Source: Pseudorhodobacter antarcticus (GTDB lineage Bacteria > Pseudomonadota > Alphaproteobacteria > Rhodobacterales > Rhodobacteraceae). From it: 52,429 nucleotides of DNA. The stretch spans positions 1-52,429 of the forward strand of contig CAMAYO010000009.1 in assembly GCA_945862465.1 (NCBI GenBank), given 5' to 3'. Numbering within the stretch: the stretch's first letter is position 1; each line of letters opens with the position of its first letter. The notes under the pieces were generated by a model, which was not told the origin of the DNA, made no database searches, and saw nothing but the letters and a program-made list of their open reading frames with translations. A program made the position numbers and the translations under genes. Below are positions 11,978 to 21,248 of this stretch, one piece after another.

Positions 11978-14161
11978 TCAATCGTGCCGAAAATAAATCG
12001 TCGAAAGCGGCGGCAAGGTGACCATGGCCGATTGTGGCATGCCGTTCCATGCCTCAGGCTCAACCTTGAGCATCCCCATATTGCCACGATTTCCCCCTCC
12101 GTAAATCGCAGAATCGGTATTGAGAATTTCTGTCCAACTTCCCCCGTCAGGCAGACCCAAACGCATGCGCCGTTCAACCGGGGTCATATTGCAAACCACC
12201 GCGATCATTGGATCATCGTGCTTGCCTTTGCGCAACCACGCATAGGTTGACCCTTCTGCGTTATTGGCATCGATCCACTGAAACCCATCATAACGTGAAT
12301 CATTGAAATAAAGTGCAGGATTATCACGCAGAACGCGGTTCAAATCACGCACCAAGGTTTGCACCCCCGCATGGGCCGGAATATCCAGCTGGTGCCAATC
12401 CAAACTTTGCTTATGATTCCATTCCGCACCCTGCGCAAACTCTTGGCCCATAAACAGCAATTTCTTACCGGGATGCGCCCACATAAAGCCATAGAACGCG
12501 CGCAGATTGGCAAATTTCTCATCTGAATTGCCGGGCATTTTACCCAGCATCGACCCTTTGCCATGCACAACTTCGTCATGGCTGATGGGCAGCACAAAGT
12601 TTTCCGACCAAGCATATGACGAAGCAAAGGTCATCTGATGATGGTTAAACTTTCGAAACAGGGTGTCTTTTTTCATGTAGGACAGGGTGTCGTTCATCCA
12701 CCCCATGTTCCACTTAAACCCGAAACCGAGCCCGCCACTGCTAACCGGACGGGTAACACCGGGAAAGGTCGAGGATTCTTCAGCCACCGTCATAATCCCC
12801 GGCACCTGACCATAGCAGATCGTATTGGTCCGCTGCAGGGCGGCTATCACTTCATAATTCTCGCGCCCTCCGTCTTTGTTAGGAATCCATTGGCCCGCTT
12901 CACGGCTAAAATCTCGATAAAGCATAGAGGCCACTGCATCCACGCGCATCCCATCAACGTGATATTCTTCCAGCCAATAAAGGGCGTTCGAAATGAGGTA
13001 ATTCGACACCTCAATCCGGCCATAGTTATAGATCAGCGTGTTCCAATCGGGGTGAAACCCTTGTCGCGGGTCCTCATGTTCGTAAAGCGCAGTGCCATCA
13101 AAATAGCCCAAGCCATGGGCATCGCTAGGAAAATGGCCCGGCACCCAATCGATCAAAACCCCGATGCCCTTCAAATGGGCCGCTTCCACCAAAGCACGAA
13201 ACTCTTGTGGCGTGCCATGGCGAATGGTGGGTGCAAACATCCCAACGGGTTGATAGCCCCAAGATCCATCGAACGGATATTCGGAAACAGGCAGCACCTC
13301 GATATGGGTAAAGCCCATGTCGGCGACATAACCAACCAATTGTTCGGCCAATTCAAGATACGACAGCATCCGATTGCCGGGCGCACGCTTCCAAGACCCC
13401 AAATGCACTTCGTAAATCGAAATCGGCGCTTCTATATTCTGCTTGGATTCGCGCGTTTCCATCCAATCAACATCCGCCCATTCGCGCGGCGAGATATCGC
13501 GAACAACACTGGCGTTGGCGGGCGGATGTTCTGACCCAAAACCAACCGGATCAGCCTTTAAGGGCAAAATCACACCATTTTGCATCCGAATTTCGTATTT
13601 GTAACTGTTGCCCTCTTTCAAATCGGGCACGAATATTTCCCAAACACCGGTGGCCCCCCGCAAGCGCATCGGATGACGGCGACCGTCCCACAAGTTAAAA
13701 TCACCCACGACCGAAACCCGTTGCGCGTGCGGCGCCCACACCGCAAAATGCACACCCGCCGTGCCCTCATGGGTCATCAAATGAGCGCCCAAAACCTGCC
13801 ACATCCGGCGGTGGGTGCCTTCGCCCAACAGATATTCGTCCATCTCGCCCAAAACGGGGCCAAACCGATAAGCGTCGTCATATTCCCATTCGGTCACATC
13901 GTTGGCCGCGCGAAGACGATAGGGAATCCGCTTGGGTAAAACGGCTTGGAAAAACCCATCAAATCCAGGGACCGGAGTCGCCTCAAGCGGGGTTTTGGTT
14001 TTAAAGCTCGTCAAAAGCTGTAATTTGGTGGCCCCCGGCGCATAGGCCGTGACCACCCAATCCTTACCCCGAGGGTGCGGGCCCAGAACGTCAAATGGCG
14101 CGCCATGCCGCCCCTCTGCGATGGCCAAGGCGGCACCTGGATCGAGAAGAAGCTGCGTCAT
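11978..14161 (-). CDS. glgB: 1,4-alpha-glucan branching enzyme
   Basis: Introduces alpha-1,6 branches in glycogen. The protein has 727 residues. It begins with an N-terminal N1-type extension ([22 protein letters not shown]) and a CBM48 domain ([30 protein letters not shown]), then a GH13 barrel. The catalytic motifs are [12 protein letters not shown] (nucleophile Asp), [13 protein letters not shown] (acid/base Glu) and [13 protein letters not shown]. The ATG at 14161 has AAGGA upstream. It follows glgP by 27 bases and is the second gene of the glycogen operon. Parts of the gene are near 40% GC, lower than glgA, glgX and pgm. Confidence 0.96.
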   Translation of the reverse strand: MTQLLLDPGAALAIAEGRHGAPFDVLGPHPRGKDWVVTAYAPGATKLQLLTSFKTKTPLEATPVPGFDGFFQAVLPKRIPYRLRAANDVTEWEYDDAYRFGPVLGEMDEYLLGEGTHRRMWQVLGAHLMTHEGTAGVHFAVWAPHAQRVSVVGDFNLWDGRRHPMRLRGATGVWEIFVPDLKEGNSYKYEIRMQNGVILPLKADPVGFGSEHPPANASVVRDISPREWADVDWMETRESKQNIEAPISIYEVHLGSWKRAPGNRMLSYLELAEQLVGYVADMGFTHIEVLPVSEYPFDGSWGYQPVGMFAPTIRHGTPQEFRALVEAAHLKGIGVLIDWVPGHFPSDAHGLGYFDGTALYEHEDPRQGFHPDWNTLIYNYGRIEVSNYLISNALYWLEEYHVDGMRVDAVASMLYRDFSREAGQWIPNKDGGRENYEVIAALQRTNTICYGQVPGIMTVAEESSTFPGVTRPVSSGGLGFGFKWNMGWMNDTLSYMKKDTLFRKFNHHQMTFASSYAWSENFVLPISHDEVVHGKGSMLGKMPGNSDEKFANLRAFYGFMWAHPGKKLLFMGQEFAQGAEWNHKQSLDWHQLDIPAHAGVQTLVRDLNRVLRDNPALYFNDSRYDGFQWIDANNAEGSTYAWLRKGKHDDPMIAVVCNMTPVERRMRLGLPDGGSWTEILNTDSAIYGGGNRGNMGMLKVEPEAWNGMPQSAMVTLPPLSTIYFRHD

Positions 14162-14188
14162 TTAACGTCCTTTATCATGCATGCGCAG

Positions 14189-16729
14189 TTACAAAGCCGA
14201 AGGAATCGACCAAATATCACGCATGTAGTTTCGGATCGTGCGATCCGACGAGAAGAAACCAGACCGCGCCGTGTTTAACGCCGCCATTTTAGTCCAACGA
14301 TCCCGATCCGCAAAAGCTCTATCCACCTCGATCTGGGCCGTATCATAGGCGTCAAAATCTGATGCAACGAGGAAATAATCGTGGTTCCAAATGCGATTGA
14401 CCAAATCATGATAACGATCGATGTGGCCGGGCGAAAAGACCCCATCGGCAATTTGTTGCAACACCAATTGCAAAGCGGGGCTCGCTTCAATCGCGTGACG
14501 CGCATGATCGGGGTTTTCGCGGCGGGTATTGGCCTGATCAGTGGTCATGCCGAATAGGAAGAAATTCTCGGCCCCGACCTCTTTCAAAATCTCAACATTA
14601 GCCCCGTCCAGCGTGCCAATTGTTGGCGCGCCGTTGATCATGAACTTCATATTTCCTGTACCCGAAGCCTCTTTACCCGCTGTAGATATTTGCTCAGACA
14701 AATCTGCCGCAGGGATCAGATGTTCGGCCATCGACACGTTGTAATTGGCCGGAAAGACCACTTTTAGCAAATCCCCCGTCACAGGATCTGCATTAATAGT
14801 GGACCCTATATCGTTGATAAGATGAATTATTTCTTTTGCCACTGCATAACCCGGCGCAGCTTTGCCGCCAAAGATTTTCACACGAGGAACATGTACACCG
14901 CCCGGGTTCTCACGCAAGCGGTTCCAATGCGCGACAGTTTGAAGCACATTCAAAAGCTGGCGTTTGTATTCGTGAATGCGTTTGATCTGCACGTCAAAGA
15001 GGGCATCTGGGCTGACGGTGATGCCGCAATGGGTTTTGATCCAACCCGCCAAAGCCACTTTATTCGCCCGCTTGGCGTTCCCAAAATCGGCGCGGAACGA
15101 GGTGGTTTCAATCGCAGGCTCTAGCTCTTTTAAGCGGTCAAGGTTGCTTTCCCAACCCTGACCAATCGTATCTGTGATCAACCCTGACAGCGGTTGATTG
15201 CACATTTTCAGCCAACGGCGCGGGGTCACGCCATTGGTTTGGTTGATAATCCGGTCCGGATGCAAACGGTTCAATTCGGGGAAAAGCGAGGATTTCACCA
15301 AGTCGGAATGCAGCGCTGATACGCCATTGACCTTATGGGCCAAGATAAAGGCCAATTCGCCCATGCGCACTTCGTGATGCTTCACGATGCCCACGTAATG
15401 CGGTCGCGAGAGGTTGGCATTGCGATGCCAAGCATCAATTCTTTCTACAATTTGCATATGGCGCGGCAGCACATTGCCAAAAGTAAATGTCGCCCAGCGT
15501 TCAAGCGCTTCGGGCAAAAGCGTGTGGTTGGTATAGCCCAAACAGTTTTGCGCAATCCCCAACGCGTCGTCAAAGTCCATATGATGCTCGTCCACCAACA
15601 GGCGGATCAATTCCGGCCCAGCGATGGCGGGGTGGGTGTCATTCATCTGAATGGCCACAAAATTTGGCAAAGCTTTCAGGTCAGAATGATTGGCCAAATA
15701 CCGCCGCAAAATATCCTGCAGGGCGGCTGAGGTCATAAAGAACTCTTGTTTCAGGCGCAGTTCTTTACCCTGATAGGTCGTATCATCGGGGTACAGCACG
15801 CGTGACAGCGTGCGGGCCAATGCCTCGGGCTCTGCGGCGGCGGTATAATCGCCGCGATTAAACCGGTCGAGGTCGAATTGCTTGGTGGGCAGTGCAGACC
15901 ACAACCGCAGGGTATTCGCCCACTTGCCGCGCCAACCAATAACAGGCGTATCATAGGCCGAGGCATAGACCGTTTCCCCCGGAACCCAAACCTCACGCCC
16001 ATCGCGGGTTTCAACAATGCCCTTAAAAGGGATCGTGTAGGCGCTTTCAGGTCGATCAAACTCCCAAGGATTGCGGTGGAGCAACCAATCATCGGGCTGT
16101 TCGCGCTGCTCTCCGCTTAAAAAGCTTTGCCGAAACAAGCCATGTTCATAGCGAATGCCGTAGCCATAAGCGGGGCAGCCCACCGTCGCCATCGATTCCA
16201 TAAAACACGCCGCCAGCCGGCCCAAACCGCCATTGCCAAGGGCTGCATCCGGCTCATCTTCGACCAAGGCGCGGAAATCTTGGCCAAAGCCATCCATCAC
16301 CTCGATGGCCATTTCGCGCAGACCAAGATTAACGCAGGCATCTTCCAGCAAACGGCCGATCAGAAATTCCATCGACAGGTAATAAACCCGCTTGCGATCT
16401 TCCGCCCACGTTCTGCGGGTTGAGGCAAACCAAGGGGCCACAATCCGCTCACGAATGGCGAAAGACAAAGCCATCCGCCAATCAAACGTCGACGCATTGG
16501 GCACATCTTTGCCAATGGTCGAGGTCAGATGCCGCAAGACATCGGCACGCAGGCTGTTCGCAGATAGGCCAAAGTCGTTCACAATAGTGTCCACTGGTTG
16601 GGCTGGGTCCGACCGCAAACCTACCCTGCCCAGCGGCACGGTCAAGGCGCGCGGGGCAATCAAAGGGGCAAATTGCCCCTCAAACAGCGCTTTTTTTGTT
16701 ACCGCAAACATTTTCTCATAAAGGTTCAT
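14189..16729 (-). CDS. glgP: Glycogen phosphorylase
   Basis: Releases glucose-1-phosphate from glycogen ends by phosphorolysis with pyridoxal phosphate. The protein has 846 residues, the full GT35 length. The pyridoxal-lysine region EASGTGNMKFMINGAPTIGTLDGANVEI is split here into EASGTGNMKFM and GTLDGANVEI to show the Lys and the phosphate-site Gly residues. LGNGGLGRLAACFMESMA near residue 150 is the family's substrate-side loop. The ATG at 16729 has AGGA seven bases upstream. It heads the operon and lies about 110 bases downstream of a promoter-like element. GC content is low for the window, for example 26 of 60 bases at 14641-14700. Confidence 0.96.
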   Translation of the reverse strand: MNLYEKMFAVTKKALFEGQFAPLIAPRALTVPLGRVGLRSDPAQPVDTIVNDFGLSANSLRADVLRHLTSTIGKDVPNASTFDWRMALSFAIRERIVAPWFASTRRTWAEDRKRVYYLSMEFLIGRLLEDACVNLGLREMAIEVMDGFGQDFRALVEDEPDAALGNGGLGRLAACFMESMATVGCPAYGYGIRYEHGLFRQSFLSGEQREQPDDWLLHRNPWEFDRPESAYTIPFKGIVETRDGREVWVPGETVYASAYDTPVIGWRGKWANTLRLWSALPTKQFDLDRFNRGDYTAAAEPEALARTLSRVLYPDDTTYQGKELRLKQEFFMTSAALQDILRRYLANHSDLKALPNFVAIQMNDTHPAIAGPELIRLLVDEHHMDFDDALGIAQNCLGYTNHTLLPEALERWATFTFGNVLPRHMQIVERIDAWHRNANLSRPHYVGIVKHHEVRMGELAFILAHKVNGVSALHSDLVKSSLFPELNRLHPDRIINQTNGVTPRRWLKMCNQPLSGLITDTIGQGWESNLDRLKELEPAIETTSFRADFGNAKRANKVALAGWIKTHCGITVSPDALFDVQIKRIHEYKRQLLNVLQTVAHWNRLRENPGGVHVPRVKIFGGKAAPGYAVAKEIIHLINDIGSTINADPVTGDLLKVVFPANYNVSMAEHLIPAADLSEQISTAGKEASGTGNMKFMINGAPTIGTLDGANVEILKEVGAENFFLFGMTTDQANTRRENPDHARHAIEASPALQLVLQQIADGVFSPGHIDRYHDLVNRIWNHDYFLVASDFDAYDTAQIEVDRAFADRDRWTKMAALNTARSGFFSSDRTIRNYMRDIWSIPSAL

Positions 16730-17048
16730 TTTATTCCTGCTGCATAAGAATTTTTCTGGGTCAAATGGGTTGAAATATTGGGCCGGACGGCGGGAAGGGA
16801 AAAGCGATTAATCATGAAAACCAAGCGGTTCTATTCCAAATCATACATGGGACCAGCCCAGTTTCAATATCAACCAGACCAGGCCCGGCATTTTTCCACC
16901 TGATCTTTGAAAACATGGCCCTTCCCCCTCGCGCCAGCGGTTCGAAAGCCCATCTTGGGTGCTTGGGTGCCAATTTGGTCTGCAACCTAGGCACATCCCG
17001 CGCCTTGCGGTAAAGCTATCGGGCAAGGTTGCGCAAAACAGGGGCCAC
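16730..17048. other. Intergenic region between glgP and the TfoX-like gene
   Basis: A 319-base gap between divergent genes. It contains the putative glgP promoter (16841-16868), which leaves a leader of about 105 bases before glgP. I see no convincing coding frame, no riboswitch and no tRNA. Short open frames here lack ribosome sites and family resemblance. Confidence 0.6.
16841..16868 (-). promoter_or_regulatory. Sigma70-like promoter for the glycogen operon
   Basis: On the minus strand TTGAAA is followed after 16 bases by TATGAT, each five of six to the consensus. The predicted start of transcription near base 16834 gives a leader of about 105 bases to glgP. This is the best promoter match seen upstream of the six-gene operon. 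It was read by eye and is unverified. Confidence 0.55.
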
Positions 17049-17381
17049 ATGTCTGCCATATCTACGATTCGCAACCTTGGCCCCGCGACCGAGGCGCAGT
17101 TTGCCAAAGCGGGCATCACCAGTGCCGAAGCCCTGCGCGAGATGGGGCCAGATGCGGCTTATCGCGCTTGGCTTTTGGCCGGGTTGCCCGCGCATTTCAT
17201 CGGCTATTATGTGCTTGTCATGGCGCTGCAAGATCGCCCATGGAACGACTGCAAAGGGGATGAGAAAAAGGCGCTGCGGGTCAGGTTTGATGCCCTGAAA
17301 GCGGAATGCAACGCATCAGGTCGCAGCGCGCTTGAAAGCGCCTTAAACTACTTTGGTGTGCTAGACCCCCGCCACAAATGA
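17049..17381 (+). CDS. TfoX C-terminal-domain-only protein
   Basis: A 110-residue protein consisting of a TfoX C-terminal domain: SAISTIRNLGPATEAQFAKAG, then ITSAEALREMGPDAAYRAWL, the helix-hairpin-helix-like pattern of that family. The TfoX N-terminal domain is absent. Full-length TfoX/Sxy regulates competence in gammaproteobacteria, but a role for the isolated C-terminal domain is not established. The ATG at 17049 with AGGGG upstream is preferred over a longer frame. The gene converges on ndk, with a terminator between them. Confidence 0.75.
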   Translation: MSAISTIRNLGPATEAQFAKAGITSAEALREMGPDAAYRAWLLAGLPAHFIGYYVLVMALQDRPWNDCKGDEKKALRVRFDALKAECNASGRSALESALNYFGVLDPRHK

Positions 17382-17410
17382 AAAGGCCCGCCCCTTTCGG
17401 GATGCGGGCC
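17381..17410 (-). terminator. Rho-independent terminator after ndk
   Basis: A 7-bp stem GGCCCGC/GCGGGCC (17385-17391 with 17404-17410) around a 12-base loop. On the minus strand it is followed by TTTT, so it fits termination of ndk. It may also stop the convergent TfoX-like transcript, although the plus strand has no U-run. Confidence 0.7.
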
Positions 17411-17431
17411 AAAACGATCATGGCGGAAAGA

Positions 17432-17854
17432 TCAGCCGACCAGTTCAAGACCCGAGAAGAAGAACGCAATCTCACGCGCCGCAGCAGCCGGCGAATCCGA
17501 CCCATGCACCGAATTCTCGCCCTTGGACAAAGCAAAGTCCTTGCGGATCGTGCCAGCGGCAGCAGCGGCGGGATCGGTGGCACCCATCACTTCGCGGTTC
17601 TTGGCAATGGCATTCTCGCCCTCCAGCACCTGCACAACGACGGGCTCAGAGGCCATATAGGCCACCAACTCGCCATAAAAACCGCGCTCTTTGTGCTCGG
17701 CGTAAAATTCGCCAGCCGTTGCGGCCGACAAGTGGATGCGCTTGGATGCGACAACGCGCAGACCCGCATCTTCAAATTTGGCAACGATTTTGCCGGTCAG
17801 ATTGCGCTTGGTGGCGTCGGGTTTGATGATCGAAAGGGTGCGTTCGGTGGCCAT
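17432..17854 (-). CDS. ndk: Nucleoside diphosphate kinase
   Basis: Transfers phosphate between nucleoside tri- and diphosphates in the cytoplasm through a phosphohistidine. The protein has 140 residues, the normal length. It begins [21 protein letters not shown], carries [10 protein letters not shown] (86-95) and has the active-site NSVHGSDS with His117, the canonical position. The ATG at 17854 is chosen over an in-frame ATG six codons upstream because AGGAG lies six bases before it. It is monocistronic, with a hairpin terminator after the stop codon. Confidence 0.97.
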   Translation of the reverse strand: MATERTLSIIKPDATKRNLTGKIVAKFEDAGLRVVASKRIHLSAATAGEFYAEHKERGFYGELVAYMASEPVVVQVLEGENAIAKNREVMGATDPAAAAAGTIRKDFALSKGENSVHGSDSPAAAAREIAFFFSGLELVG

Positions 17855-18032
17855 GGTAGCTCCTGATGACAAGACGCGCGGCGATGAAAAGAGGGCCGCT
17901 TCACAAGCGCGGCCTCTAGCATGAGGCAGGGGTCTTGAAAAGCGTCAATCTGGCGCAAAGCTGAAAGCAAGAGCCGGGGCAATCCGTCATCCGCGCTTGA
18001 CCGCGGGCCCAAGGTGGGGCAAGGCCGTGGCC

Positions 18033-19886
18033 ATGTTAAAAATCGAAAACATCACCTATTCCGTCGAAGGTCGCCCGCTGTTTGAAGGGGCCTCTGCCAC
18101 CATTCCCACGGGCCATAAAGTGGGCATTGTTGGCCGCAATGGGGCGGGCAAGACCACGCTTTTTCGCATCATCAAGGGCGAGTTGGCGCTAGAGGGCGGC
18201 AGCATTTCCATGCCCAACCGCGCGCGCATCGGCGGGGTGGCGCAAGAGGTGCCCGGGTCGGATGTATCCTTGCTCGACACGGTTCTGGCCGCTGACACCG
18301 AACGCGCGGCCCTATTGGCCGAGGCTGAGACTGCCACCGATGCCCACCGGATTGGCGACATCCAAGCCCGCTTGAACGACATTGACGCGTGGAGTGCCGA
18401 GGCCCGCGCCGCCTCGATCCTGCGCGGCTTGGGCTTTGAACCCGAAGCCCAGCGCCGCCCCTGCTCTGACTTCTCAGGCGGCTGGCGGATGCGCGTGGCT
18501 TTGGCGGGCGTTCTGTTCGCCCAGCCCGACTATCTGCTCTTGGACGAACCGACCAACTATCTTGATCTGGAAGGCGCGTTGTGGCTGGAAAGCTACCTGC
18601 AAAAATACCCCCACACCGTGATCATCATCAGCCACGACCGTGGCCTGTTGAACCGTGCCGTGGGTGCCATTTTGCACCTTGATCAAAAGAAGCTGACGCT
18701 GTGGAACGGCCCTTACGACCAATTCGCGCGCCAATTGGCTGAACGCCGCGCCAACCAAGCGGCCGAGGCGAAAAAGCAAGACGCCCGCCGCGCGCATTTG
18801 CAAAGCTTTGTCGATCGCTTCAAAGCCAAGGCATCTAAAGCCGTGCAGGCCCAGTCGCGCGTCAAGATGCTGGAAAAGATGACGCTGATCACCCCGCCCG
18901 AAGAGGCGAAGGCCGTGGTCTTTACCTTCCCAGAGCCGGAAGAACTGGCCCCACCCATCATCAACATGGACGGCTGCGCTGTGGGCTATGGCGGGCCGCC
19001 CGTTCTGAAAAAGCTGAACCTGCGGATCGATCAAGACGACCGCATCGCTTTGCTGGGCCGCAATGGTCAGGGCAAATCGACCCTGTCCAAGCTCTTGGCG
19101 GGCAAACTGGTGGCGCAAGACGGCAAGATCACACGGTCCTCCAAGCTGCGCATCGGCTATTTTGCCCAGCATCAGGTCGATGAGTTGCACATTGACGAAA
19201 CGCCCTTGCAGCACATTCAGGCCGTCAAACCCTTGGAACAGCAAGCCCGCCTGCGTGCGCGCCTTGCGGGCTTTGGCCTAGGCCCCGATCAGGCCGATAC
19301 CGCTGTCGGCCGTCTGTCCGGCGGGCAAAAGGCGCGCTTGTCGTTGCTTTTGGCAACAATCGAAGCGCCGCATCTGTTGATATTGGACGAACCGACCAAC
19401 CACCTTGATATCGAAAGCCGCGAGGCGCTGGTGGAAGCCCTTACCCAATATAAAGGCGCGGTTGTGTTGGTCAGCCACGATATGCACCTTTTGGGGCTTG
19501 TGGCCGACAGGCTTTGGCTGGTCAAGAACGGTGCTGTCACCCCCTATACCGAGGATTTGGAAGCCTATCGCCGCCAGCTTTTGGCGGGGGAAGAGGTGGC
19601 AAAGCCTGTAACCAAGCCCGTCGAAAAGCCCAAGAAACTGTCGCGCGACGAAGTTTTGGTTCTGCGATCAGACGTGCGCAAATGCGAAGAGCGGTTAGAA
19701 AAGATCAACGATATGCGCGACAAGCTGGCCAAAAAGCTGGCTGACCCCGCGCTGTACGAAGCCGCCCGTATTGGCGAGTTGGAAACGTGGAACCGCAAAT
19801 ATTCCGAAGTGATGGAGGCTTTGGACCGTGCCGAAGCCATGTGGCTATCCGCCACCGAAAAGCTAGAAGCGGCAACGGCGGCTTGA
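18033..19886 (+). CDS. ABC-F family ATPase, YheS-like
   Basis: A soluble tandem ATPase of the ABC-F class, which act on ribosomes (translation factors or antibiotic protection) and lack membrane domains. The protein has 617 residues. First domain: GRNGAGKTT, signature DFSGGWRMR, Walker B LLLDEPTNYLDLE. The linker region around residues 240-300 is the charged ABC-F arm (AHLQSFVDRFKAKASKAVQAQSR). Second domain: GRNGQGKST, LSGGQKARLS, LILDEPTNHLDIE. A charged coiled-coil C-terminus follows. The sequence is closest in my memory to E. coli YheS. The ATG at 18033 (MLKIENITYSV) is the first family-like start; the ribosome site is weak. Confidence 0.9.
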   Translation: MLKIENITYSVEGRPLFEGASATIPTGHKVGIVGRNGAGKTTLFRIIKGELALEGGSISMPNRARIGGVAQEVPGSDVSLLDTVLAADTERAALLAEAETATDAHRIGDIQARLNDIDAWSAEARAASILRGLGFEPEAQRRPCSDFSGGWRMRVALAGVLFAQPDYLLLDEPTNYLDLEGALWLESYLQKYPHTVIIISHDRGLLNRAVGAILHLDQKKLTLWNGPYDQFARQLAERRANQAAEAKKQDARRAHLQSFVDRFKAKASKAVQAQSRVKMLEKMTLITPPEEAKAVVFTFPEPEELAPPIINMDGCAVGYGGPPVLKKLNLRIDQDDRIALLGRNGQGKSTLSKLLAGKLVAQDGKITRSSKLRIGYFAQHQVDELHIDETPLQHIQAVKPLEQQARLRARLAGFGLGPDQADTAVGRLSGGQKARLSLLLATIEAPHLLILDEPTNHLDIESREALVEALTQYKGAVVLVSHDMHLLGLVADRLWLVKNGAVTPYTEDLEAYRRQLLAGEEVAKPVTKPVEKPKKLSRDEVLVLRSDVRKCEERLEKINDMRDKLAKKLADPALYEAARIGELETWNRKYSEVMEALDRAEAMWLSATEKLEAATAA

Positions 19887-19941
19887 AGCGCAACCCTTTG
19901 GCGCTTAGCTACCTTGGGTTGCTTGCCCGAAAGGCCACCTG

Positions 19942-20514
19942 ATGCCCGACGATACCGTGATGCGCCTAATCTATCTGGGCCTTTTGCTCGCCACACTGGC
20001 CGGATGGGCCGCGGTGGAGTTGCGCAAAGGCTTGGGGCGCAGCGTGAAGATGGTTCTCGCTTGGGGCATGATCCTTTTGGGTCTTATGGCGGTTTATGGC
20101 CTTTGGGGTGACATCACGCGCGGATTGCGGCCCAGCCAGCAGGTGGGGGCTTCCGAAGTCACCCTGCCCCGCGCCGAGGATGGGCATTACTACGCCCAGC
20201 TTCAAATTCAGGGGCAAGAGATTTCCTTTATGGTCGACACGGGCGCGTCAGATGTGGTGCTGACCCAAGCCGATGCGCGCAAACTGGGGTTTGATCCGGC
20301 GGGGTTGTTGTATCTGGGCCAAGCCTTCACCGCCAATGGCCCCGTGCGCACCGCACGGGTTGAATTGGGCGATGTGCGCTTTGGGCCGTTTCGCGATGCC
20401 AGCCTAGGGGCCTCGGTGAACGAGGGGGACATGGACGGCTCGCTTTTGGGAATGTCCTATCTTAGCCAGTTTCAGATCACGATTTCCGGCGATCAGATGG
20501 TGCTGCGGCGTTAG
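19942..20514 (+). CDS. Membrane-anchored retropepsin-like aspartic protease
   Basis: A 190-residue protein with two N-terminal membrane helices (about 8-26 and 37-55) and a C-terminal clan AA aspartic protease domain. The catalytic motif is FMVDTGASDVVLT with Asp99-Thr100-Gly101. The C-terminal LLGMSYLSQFQI is typical of the bacterial family of single-lobed proteases found across Alphaproteobacteria, which must dimerise to form the active site. The substrate is unknown. The gene follows the ABC-F gene by 55 bases on the same strand and converges on the next gene, with four bases of overlap at the stops. Confidence 0.85.
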   Translation: MPDDTVMRLIYLGLLLATLAGWAAVELRKGLGRSVKMVLAWGMILLGLMAVYGLWGDITRGLRPSQQVGASEVTLPRAEDGHYYAQLQIQGQEISFMVDTGASDVVLTQADARKLGFDPAGLLYLGQAFTANGPVRTARVELGDVRFGPFRDASLGASVNEGDMDGSLLGMSYLSQFQITISGDQMVLRR

Positions 20515-21248
20515 GGCTGCAGCAGCCAGTCTTTGACCGATGACATCAGCGGGCGGAAATAGGCAATGATGCGGCCTTCGGGCGGGGCTATCGCCCCCGC
20601 CTCCCACGGGGCCACGCCGTGCAGGGTGAGGCGGTGCAGCAACGTCGCCTCTCCGGGGCGCACAGGCAGCGCGATGCGGGGACAAGTGTCAAAGATACGG
20701 CGGCGGGCGGCGGTATAGGCTTGGGTCACATCAACATCGCCCCACGATTCGGGCTTATGCGGGGCCAAGGCTTCGCGCAGGGCTTCTTGCAAGATCAGGT
20801 GGCTGCCCTGCCAAACCACCAAGGGCGAAGCATCAGATACATTCAGAGGCAGGCCCAAGATCCATGCATGAGGTTCTTTGACCATGCGGTGACGGTCTGC
20901 GCCGATGGGCAGCAATCCATCCAGATGTGCCGCATCACGGTTCAGGCGAAAGGCATAGGCCGTGGCACTTTCTTCCGTCGAAGGCTGTGGGTAGTTCGGA
21001 TGAATGGTGGAAAGCTGCGCGCGGTGCAGGGGTTCGCGCACAAGGCCCAGATCAGCCCATGGCAGATCAACCCCACCGACCCTGCCCGTGGCGTCATTGG
21101 GCAGCAGGTCTAACCCCACCGCCCAAGTGCCACCACAGCGCAGCGGGTCGCTTGTTGCAGCCAGAGCAGCCTGCGCCAAAGGCAGCGCTGCATCCGCCCA
21201 AGCCTTGATCCCCGCCGTGGGGCCAAGGCGCTGCCAGCCCCTTACCAT
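20511..21248 (-). CDS. Phytanoyl-CoA-dioxygenase-like 2OG-Fe(II) protein
   Basis: A 245-residue protein that I do not recognise by name. The metal-site pattern of 2-oxoglutarate/Fe(II) oxygenases can be traced: His108-x-Asp110 in AAHLDGLL, the distal His210 in RLTLHGVAPW, and Arg226 or Arg232 (EGRIIAYFRP) as candidate 2-oxoglutarate ligand. WQGSHLI and PGEATLLH also recall phytanoyl-CoA dioxygenase-like proteins. The substrate is unknown. It overlaps the TauE/SafE permease gene upstream by a few bases, so the two are probably co-transcribed. The fold assignment is inference from motif spacing. Confidence 0.65.
   Translation of the reverse strand: MVRGWQRLGPTAGIKAWADAALPLAQAALAATSDPLRCGGTWAVGLDLLPNDATGRVGGVDLPWADLGLVREPLHRAQLSTIHPNYPQPSTEESATAYAFRLNRDAAHLDGLLPIGADRHRMVKEPHAWILGLPLNVSDASPLVVWQGSHLILQEALREALAPHKPESWGDVDVTQAYTAARRRIFDTCPRIALPVRPGEATLLHRLTLHGVAPWEAGAIAPPEGRIIAYFRPLMSSVKDWLLQP

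Noticed and set aside
17918-17948. Possible ndk promoter (TTGACG on the minus strand)
   Set aside because: A good -35-like hexamer exists, but no -10 box at 16-18 bases; CATGCT is 19 bases away and sits in a small inverted repeat, so the call is too weak.
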